From SVQP01 sp045587385 (GTDB lineage: Bacteria; Bacillota; Clostridia; Oscillospirales; CAG-272): a stretch of 18,621 nucleotides of DNA. The stretch spans positions 1 to 18,621 of the forward strand of contig JAZNCE010000114.1 in assembly GCA_045587385.1 (NCBI GenBank). Direction: 5' to 3'. Under the pieces are notes generated by a model. The model was not told where the DNA came from, made no database searches, and saw only the letters and a program-made list of their open reading frames with translations. Every line of letters begins with the position of its first letter. Position 1 is the stretch's first letter. Below are positions 15,647 to 18,621 of this stretch, in pieces. Both the position numbers and the translations under genes were made by a program.

Positions 15647-16075
15647 ATGAAAGACTATAATCTCACAGAAAAAGAAATCAACGGAAAAACCCACTATTAC
15701 GCAACCTTCATAGATGGACAAGGCATCGAGCAGACAACCGAGCTTGAAAAAGATGTATACGATGCAATAAATGACTCGCAGACACAGATAAGCTCTCGCG
15801 CAAGGAAAGACAGAAGATACGGTCTCTGCTCTTTTGATGAATCCATAGGCGAAGCTGATATTATCGATGATTCCGCGCAAACCGAAGAATTGCTCAAGAA
15901 GGTATGGGAACATATCGATGAGTTAACGGAAGTACAGCAACGCAGGATCCGACTCTATTATTTTGAAAAGAAAACTCTTGCCGAAATTGGAAAGATGGAA
16001 GGTGCAGCTCCCAAGAACATCTTAAAGAGCATTACTTCTGCACTTGAATTTCTCCGCTCCAAAAAATATTTTTGA
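15647..16075 (+). CDS. Sigma-70 region-4-like regulator
   Basis: A 142-aa protein whose C-terminal half is a sigma region 4 helix-turn-helix (LTEVQQRRIRLYYFEKKTL, then AEIGKMEGAAPKNILKSI). There is no region 2, so it is an orphan regulator of the kind found near the integrase end of Tn916/Tn1549-like elements, where such ORFs control transfer or excision genes. The N-terminal half (about 1-45) has a small beta-rich stretch (INGKTHYYATFIDGQG) followed by an acidic linker. ATG 15647 follows AAAGGAATTACAAA; earlier in-frame ATGs lie in the leader structure. Its leader contains a terminator and a site-blocking hairpin, suggesting tight control. Confidence 0.82.
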   Translation: MKDYNLTEKEINGKTHYYATFIDGQGIEQTTELEKDVYDAINDSQTQISSRARKDRRYGLCSFDESIGEADIIDDSAQTEELLKKVWEHIDELTEVQQRRIRLYYFEKKTLAEIGKMEGAAPKNILKSITSALEFLRSKKYF

Positions 16076-16109
16076 GAAATTTTTTCGTTAGGGGTAAAAA
16101 ACGGCACAT

Positions 16110-16137
16110 TTTTGTCCTATTAGGTGAGAGGACAAAA
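16110..16137. repeat. 9-bp inverted repeat downstream of the sigma-like gene
   Basis: TTTTGTCCT (16110-16118) pairs perfectly with AGGACAAAA (16129-16137) around a 10-nt loop. It lies 34 nt after the stop codon and could end or stabilise the transcript, but no U-run follows (TCCTCC). Confidence 0.5.
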
Positions 16138-16151
16138 TCCTCCACTGATAT

Positions 16152-16455
16152 TTGACAAGTGAATACCGTTATAGCAGATACGTTACCAACTCCGCGCGTG
16201 AGCGCAAGCCACACAAGCGAACGACCGCTGTCTTCGGACAGCAAGTGTCCTTCAGGACTTGGACCAATGAGTAGCAATCATTGGAAGGCCATGACAGGGG
16301 TTGGGGATAATGATACTTCCGTACGCGGATGCCGGAGTACCCGGCGGTTGGTGAGAGGCCAATGAGATTGCTACGCTGGCAATCGTCTGTTATATGCCCG
16401 TGGGTAAAACCACAATATCGGGGGTGTCGGGCGACAAATACGATAAGACATATAG
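16152..16455 (+). ncRNA. Candidate large structured noncoding RNA, class not identified
   Basis: The gap between the sigma-like and mazF-like genes has no credible ORF but dense RNA structure. Starting after a TTGACA (16152-16157; its -10 is weak), it has GCGC-GTGA-GCGC with a GNRA loop (16194-16205), GCTGTC-TTCG-GACAGC with a UUCG loop (16227-16242), AAG-TCC / GGA-CTT (16243-16260), CCAATGA/TCATTGG (16264-16284), GCCGG/CCGGC (16331-16345), GTGG/CCAC (16400-16413) inside GCCCG/CGGGC (16396-16432), and TATATG/CATATA (16391-16454). The whole 7-nt loop GTAGCAA (16271-16277) is complementary to TTGCTAC (16368-16374), a likely long-range contact. It is G+C-richer than its neighbours. I cannot match it to tmRNA, RNase P, group II intron or a riboswitch; a raiA/ARRPOF-type RNA is possible but unverified. 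Confidence 0.65.
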
Positions 16456-16474
16456 AAAACAAAACGAACTTATT

Positions 16475-16500
16475 ACTCATGAAAATGAGTTAAACTTTTT
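16475..16500 (+). terminator. Terminator after the structured RNA, upstream of mazF
   Basis: ACTCAT (16475-16480), a GAAA loop and ATGAGT (16485-16490) form a stable hairpin, followed by TAAACTTTTT. It is placed to end the structured RNA or to limit its readthrough into the toxin gene. Confidence 0.65.
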
Positions 16501-16578
16501 CGGCTGATGGCGCACTGTTCGGTTAATCCGATTAATCCACCCATTAGCCTTTTACATATTAATCAGGAGGTAAAATAC

Positions 16579-16956
16579 ATGACTGTTCATAAAAACGATG
16601 TCTTTTATGCCGATCTGAGTCCGGTCATAGGTAGTGAGCAAGGCGGCACCAGACCAGTCCTCGTTATTCAAAACGATACAGGAAACAAGGTCTCGCCAAC
16701 GATCATTGTCGCAGCTATCACGAGCAGACAGAAGAAACTGCGCATGCCTACGCATGTGCCGATTGCTCTTGAAGACGGCCGACTTCCCAAAAATTCAATG
16801 GCGATGCTTGAACAGATCCGTACCATTGACAAGGAACGACTCAAGAACTACGTTGGAAAGATCGATAAACATTCAGCAGAAGCAATCGAGCGAGCTTCGC
16901 TTGAAAGCCTCGGCATCGATGTGTATAAGACGTACAGGAGGCTCTATGGAAAATAA
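16579..16956 (+). CDS. PemK/MazF-family endoribonuclease toxin
   Basis: A 125-aa MazF-fold protein that should cut mRNA at a short motif. It is full length and keeps the family's core: DVFYADLSPVIGSEQGGTRPVLVIQND with R25, VAAITS with T48 (the catalytic Arg/Thr pair of Bacillus MazF), and MLEQIRTIDKERL. AGGAGG at 16565-16570 precedes ATG 16579; upstream in-frame starts have no site. No MazE-type antitoxin ORF precedes it; the upstream space holds the structured RNA and its terminator. The next small ORF overlaps it by 11 nt. Such solitary PemK genes occur in Clostridial mobile elements, where they may stabilise the element or have a regulatory role. Confidence 0.92.
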   Translation: MTVHKNDVFYADLSPVIGSEQGGTRPVLVIQNDTGNKVSPTIIVAAITSRQKKLRMPTHVPIALEDGRLPKNSMAMLEQIRTIDKERLKNYVGKIDKHSAEAIERASLESLGIDVYKTYRRLYGK

Positions 16957-17110
16957 TCAGCAGAAAGACATCGACTTCATTATCCAGTTGCAGATGCTGT
17001 CTCTGCTCCTCTCCCAAGGACTGATCAGCGAGAAGGAGCATACGGACACGGTAAATAAGTTGAGAGCAAAACATAATTGCAAACTAATTGTAACTTCAGC
17101 GAACTTTTGA
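16946..17110 (+). CDS. Small SHOCT-like protein
   Basis: A 54-aa ORF with AGGAGG (16936-16941) 5 nt before its ATG, overlapping the end of mazF. The core, FIIQLQMLSLLLSQGLISEK then HTDTVNKLRAKH, follows the SHOCT pattern (a short helix, L..L...GLIS..E, a second helix). SHOCT domains are thought to mediate oligomerisation. It could be an unconventional partner or antitoxin of the MazF-like protein, or an accessory of the recombinase that follows 73 nt later. Both roles are inference. Confidence 0.65.
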   Translation: MENNQQKDIDFIIQLQMLSLLLSQGLISEKEHTDTVNKLRAKHNCKLIVTSANF

Positions 17111-17120
17111 AAAATAACGC

Positions 17121-17148
17121 TGGACTTTTATTTTCTTTGTGGTATACT
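17121..17148 (+). promoter_or_regulatory. Promoter of the serine recombinase
   Basis: TGGACT (17121-17126, 4 of 6 matches to the -35 consensus), 16-nt spacer, and TATACT (17143-17148) preceded by TGG, an extended -10. AAGGAG at 17169-17174 serves ATG 17183. Confidence 0.65.
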
Positions 17149-17182
17149 TTGTGTTAACAAAAAAACGAAAGGAGTGTAAGCA

Positions 17183-18457
17183 ATGCGACAAACCATCATA
17201 CCAATAAAGCCAATAGATGAAATCAAGACAAAAGTTCGTGTTGCTGCCTATATTCGAGTTAGTACCAACAAGGAAGACCAACAGAACTCCTTCGCAGCTC
17301 AATATATCCACTATAAGAAGCTGTTCGAAGACAGCCTCACAGAAGAACTGATAGACATCTACTCCGATGAAGGTATCACAGGAACTTCCACCGAGAAGCG
17401 TGAGGGCTTCAACCGAATGATTGAAGACTGCGAAAGAGGAAGAATACAGCGAATCTACGTGAAATCAATCTCACGATTCGGAAGAAACACTGTAGAATGC
17501 CTCTCGCACATCCGCTACCTTAAATCGAAAGGCATCTCGGTATACTTCGAGAAAGAAGAACTCGATACCTCAATCGAAGAAACAGAATTCAGACTCACCA
17601 TGATGGAGTTCCATGCACAAGAAGAATCAATCTCCATCTCAAAGAATGTCCGCCTCGGTGAAAAGTACCGCATGGAACGAGGCGATTACTTACTCAAGGT
17701 TGCCCCCTATGGCTACGAAAGATACGAGAGAACGCTTATCGTCAATGAAGCAGAAGCAATCATCGTCAGACGAATCTTCGATGACTATATCAGCGGAAAA
17801 AGCACAAGACTGATAGCAGAAGAACTCAACGAAGAAAACATTCCGAGAAAGGATCCTACCGTACCGTGGAAACGCACCGCTGTCGAGTATATCCTCTCGA
17901 ACGAAAAATATATCGGAGATCAGATGTACCTCAAGCGTTACCGCACCGAGGACTTCCCATTCGTTAGAGTCCGCAACCACGGAGAGCATGAATACTACTA
18001 TATCGAAGAATCCCATCAACCCATCGTTTCGAAAACAACATTCGATTACGCGCAGAAGCTCCGCAAGTCGAGAGTTCCCAAGTGCGTAACAGAAGATAAC
18101 GAGTATTCACCCTTGACCGGTGCAATCCACTGCGGAGTGTGCGGTAAAGGGGTTAGAATCGTCAATAGAAAGAAATCTGTACAGTGGGTATGCAGAACGC
18201 ATCACAAGAATGCATCCTCATGCCCAACCAAATGTGTCCCCGAAACGGAGATCATCAGAGCCTTTGCCGAAATGTATAACAAGCTGAAAGCAAACAGAAA
18301 AATAATCATCACTCCTCTGATAAGCCAGCTTGTAACACTGAAGAATAAACTCTCTTCCCAATCGATCGAATATGCGGAACTCGACCGCCAGATCATGCTG
18401 ATTAACGATCAGCTTGCCCTCATTGCCGAGCTCAAGCAGAAGCAAGTCGGATCGTAG
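17183..18457 (+). CDS. Large serine recombinase, 3'-incomplete
   Basis: A site-specific recombinase of the large serine (TnpX/CisA-like) group that would integrate and excise the element. The resolvase domain shows AAYIRVSTNKEDQ with catalytic S27, SRFGRN, and the FAAQ region. The recombinase domain (APYGYERYERTLIVNEAE and on to NEKYIGD) and a zinc ribbon (CGVCGKG, then VCRTHHKNASSCP) follow, then a long coiled coil. The ORF ends after 424 codons, shorter than the usual 500 or more. The stop codon at 18455-18457 and the last residues QVGS derive from sequencing adapter that starts at 18444; native sequence ends at about residue 420, inside the coiled coil. The gene is therefore cut by the contig end, not naturally truncated. 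Confidence 0.93.
   Translation: MRQTIIPIKPIDEIKTKVRVAAYIRVSTNKEDQQNSFAAQYIHYKKLFEDSLTEELIDIYSDEGITGTSTEKREGFNRMIEDCERGRIQRIYVKSISRFGRNTVECLSHIRYLKSKGISVYFEKEELDTSIEETEFRLTMMEFHAQEESISISKNVRLGEKYRMERGDYLLKVAPYGYERYERTLIVNEAEAIIVRRIFDDYISGKSTRLIAEELNEENIPRKDPTVPWKRTAVEYILSNEKYIGDQMYLKRYRTEDFPFVRVRNHGEHEYYYIEESHQPIVSKTTFDYAQKLRKSRVPKCVTEDNEYSPLTGAIHCGVCGKGVRIVNRKKSVQWVCRTHHKNASSCPTKCVPETEIIRAFAEMYNKLKANRKIIITPLISQLVTLKNKLSSQSIEYAELDRQIMLINDQLALIAELKQKQVGS
18351..18443 (+). repeat. 93-bp direct repeat, genuine copy
   Basis: This segment of the recombinase coiled-coil region is identical to 18529-18621, with a period of 178 nt. It appears to be the insert of a short library molecule whose read-through created the second copy. 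Confidence 0.95.
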
Positions 18458-18528
18458 CCATGTCGTTCTGTGAGCCAAGGAGTTGATAGCCCCAGTTGTC
18501 TTCCCTAAGACCGCTTGGCCTCCGACTT
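18444..18528. other. Sequencing adapter (MGI/BGISEQ type) with 10-nt barcode
   Basis: The block begins AAGTCGGATCGTAGCCATG (18444-18485 matches the 42-nt read-2 adapter as I remember it), then a 10-nt barcode (18486-18495), then the reverse complement of the read-1 adapter (AAGTCGGAGGCCAAGCGG...), 18496-18528, with one extra base relative to my memory. The ends form an exact 8-bp inverted repeat. This is artefact, not genome. Confidence 0.93.
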
Positions 18529-18621
18529 TCTCTTCCCAATCGATCGAATATGCGGAACTCGACCGCCAGATCATGCTGATTAACGATCAGCTTGCCCTCA
18601 TTGCCGAGCTCAAGCAGAAGC
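18529..18621 (+). repeat. 93-bp direct repeat, artefactual second copy
   Basis: An exact copy of 18351-18443 after the adapter, in a different reading frame. It is explained by reading twice around a circular library molecule (93-nt insert plus 85-nt adapter). No gene should be called here. Confidence 0.9.

Larger units (their letters stand above)
15358..18443. mobile_element. Recombination/control end of an integrative element
   Basis: The sigma-like regulator, orphan PemK/MazF gene, SHOCT-like ORF and large serine recombinase form a module typical of one end of Clostridial integrative elements. The defence genes, repressor, polymerase and ImmA to the left are its likely cargo and control genes. 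Neither attachment site is visible, because the contig stops inside the recombinase and the left end lies outside the window. No relaxase or conjugation gene is seen. Confidence 0.5.

Noticed and set aside
16152..16455. Group II intron, tmRNA or RNase P RNA as identity of the structured RNA
   Set aside because: I see no intron domain V or reverse transcriptase, no tRNA-like end with tag ORF, and no RNase P core motifs.
16159..16480. Short ORFs on both strands across the structured RNA region
   Set aside because: They lack ribosome binding sites and cross the stems and terminator; the inverted repeats explain the open frames.
18351..18621. 93-bp duplication flanking an 85-bp block with terminal inverted repeats, looking like a tiny insertion sequence with a long target duplication
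   Set aside because: The 85-bp block reads as both MGI/BGISEQ adapters around a barcode, and a circular library molecule explains the exact period; no transposon is needed.
1..18621. CRISPR array or tRNA genes
   Set aside because: No regularly spaced repeats and no tRNA-like cloverleaf with a T-arm GGTTCRA motif were found on either strand by eye.

Overview
The window looks like a cargo-bearing integrative element from a Gram-positive, low-to-moderate GC Clostridia-like bacterium (Firmicutes), probably from a gut-type metagenome. The evidence is strong AGGAGG-type ribosome binding sites, near-consensus TTGACA/TATAAT promoters, and a serine recombinase + PemK/MazF + sigma-like regulator + XRE-S24 repressor + ImmA set typical of Clostridial mobile elements. 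No relaxase, replication or conjugation gene is present, so this is one end of an element plus its cargo.

Layout, left to right. (1) 108-9324 (+) is one dense transcription unit: a type I restriction HsdR, a DUF6508-like protein, two consecutive DUF262 (GmrSD-like) proteins of which only the first carries a C-terminal DUF1524/HNH-like nuclease, then an overlapping pair of unknown proteins (a 420-aa likely membrane protein and a 176-aa coiled-coil, tail-anchored protein). It ends at tandem hairpins. (2) 9407-11276 (+) is an independently promoted three-gene unit: a winged-HTH regulator, a 65-aa two-helix membrane protein and a PD-(D/E)XK nuclease-like protein, closed by a good terminator. (3) 11278-12411 (-) holds an unknown acidic 119-aa protein and a self-cleaving XRE-S24 repressor. 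(4) A divergent promoter region with repeated AAATCAAA sites leads into 12601-15357 (+): a Y-family polymerase, a small protein that resembles a degenerate UmuD/S24 fold, a DUF6504-like small protein, an ImmA/IrrE metallopeptidase and a zinc-ribbon protein. (5) 15358-15646 is a regulatory leader with an 18-codon leader ORF, alternative hairpins, a terminator and a hairpin covering the next ribosome binding site; it precedes a sigma-70 region-4-like regulator. (6) 16140-16500 is a protein-free, highly structured RNA candidate with its own terminator, directly upstream of an orphan PemK/MazF toxin, a SHOCT-like 54-aa ORF and a large serine recombinase.

The last 178 bases are not biological sequence. 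An 85-bp block (18444-18528) matches, from memory, the MGI/BGISEQ adapter pair around a 10-nt barcode and sits between two identical 93-bp copies of recombinase sequence, as expected when a short circular library molecule is read through. The recombinase stop codon lies inside the adapter, so the gene is 3'-incomplete here, not truncated in nature.

The most promising undescribed biology is the defence cargo (tandem DUF262 plus membrane pair; HTH-membrane-nuclease trio), the structured RNA upstream of the MazF-like toxin, and the leader/attenuator before the sigma-like gene.
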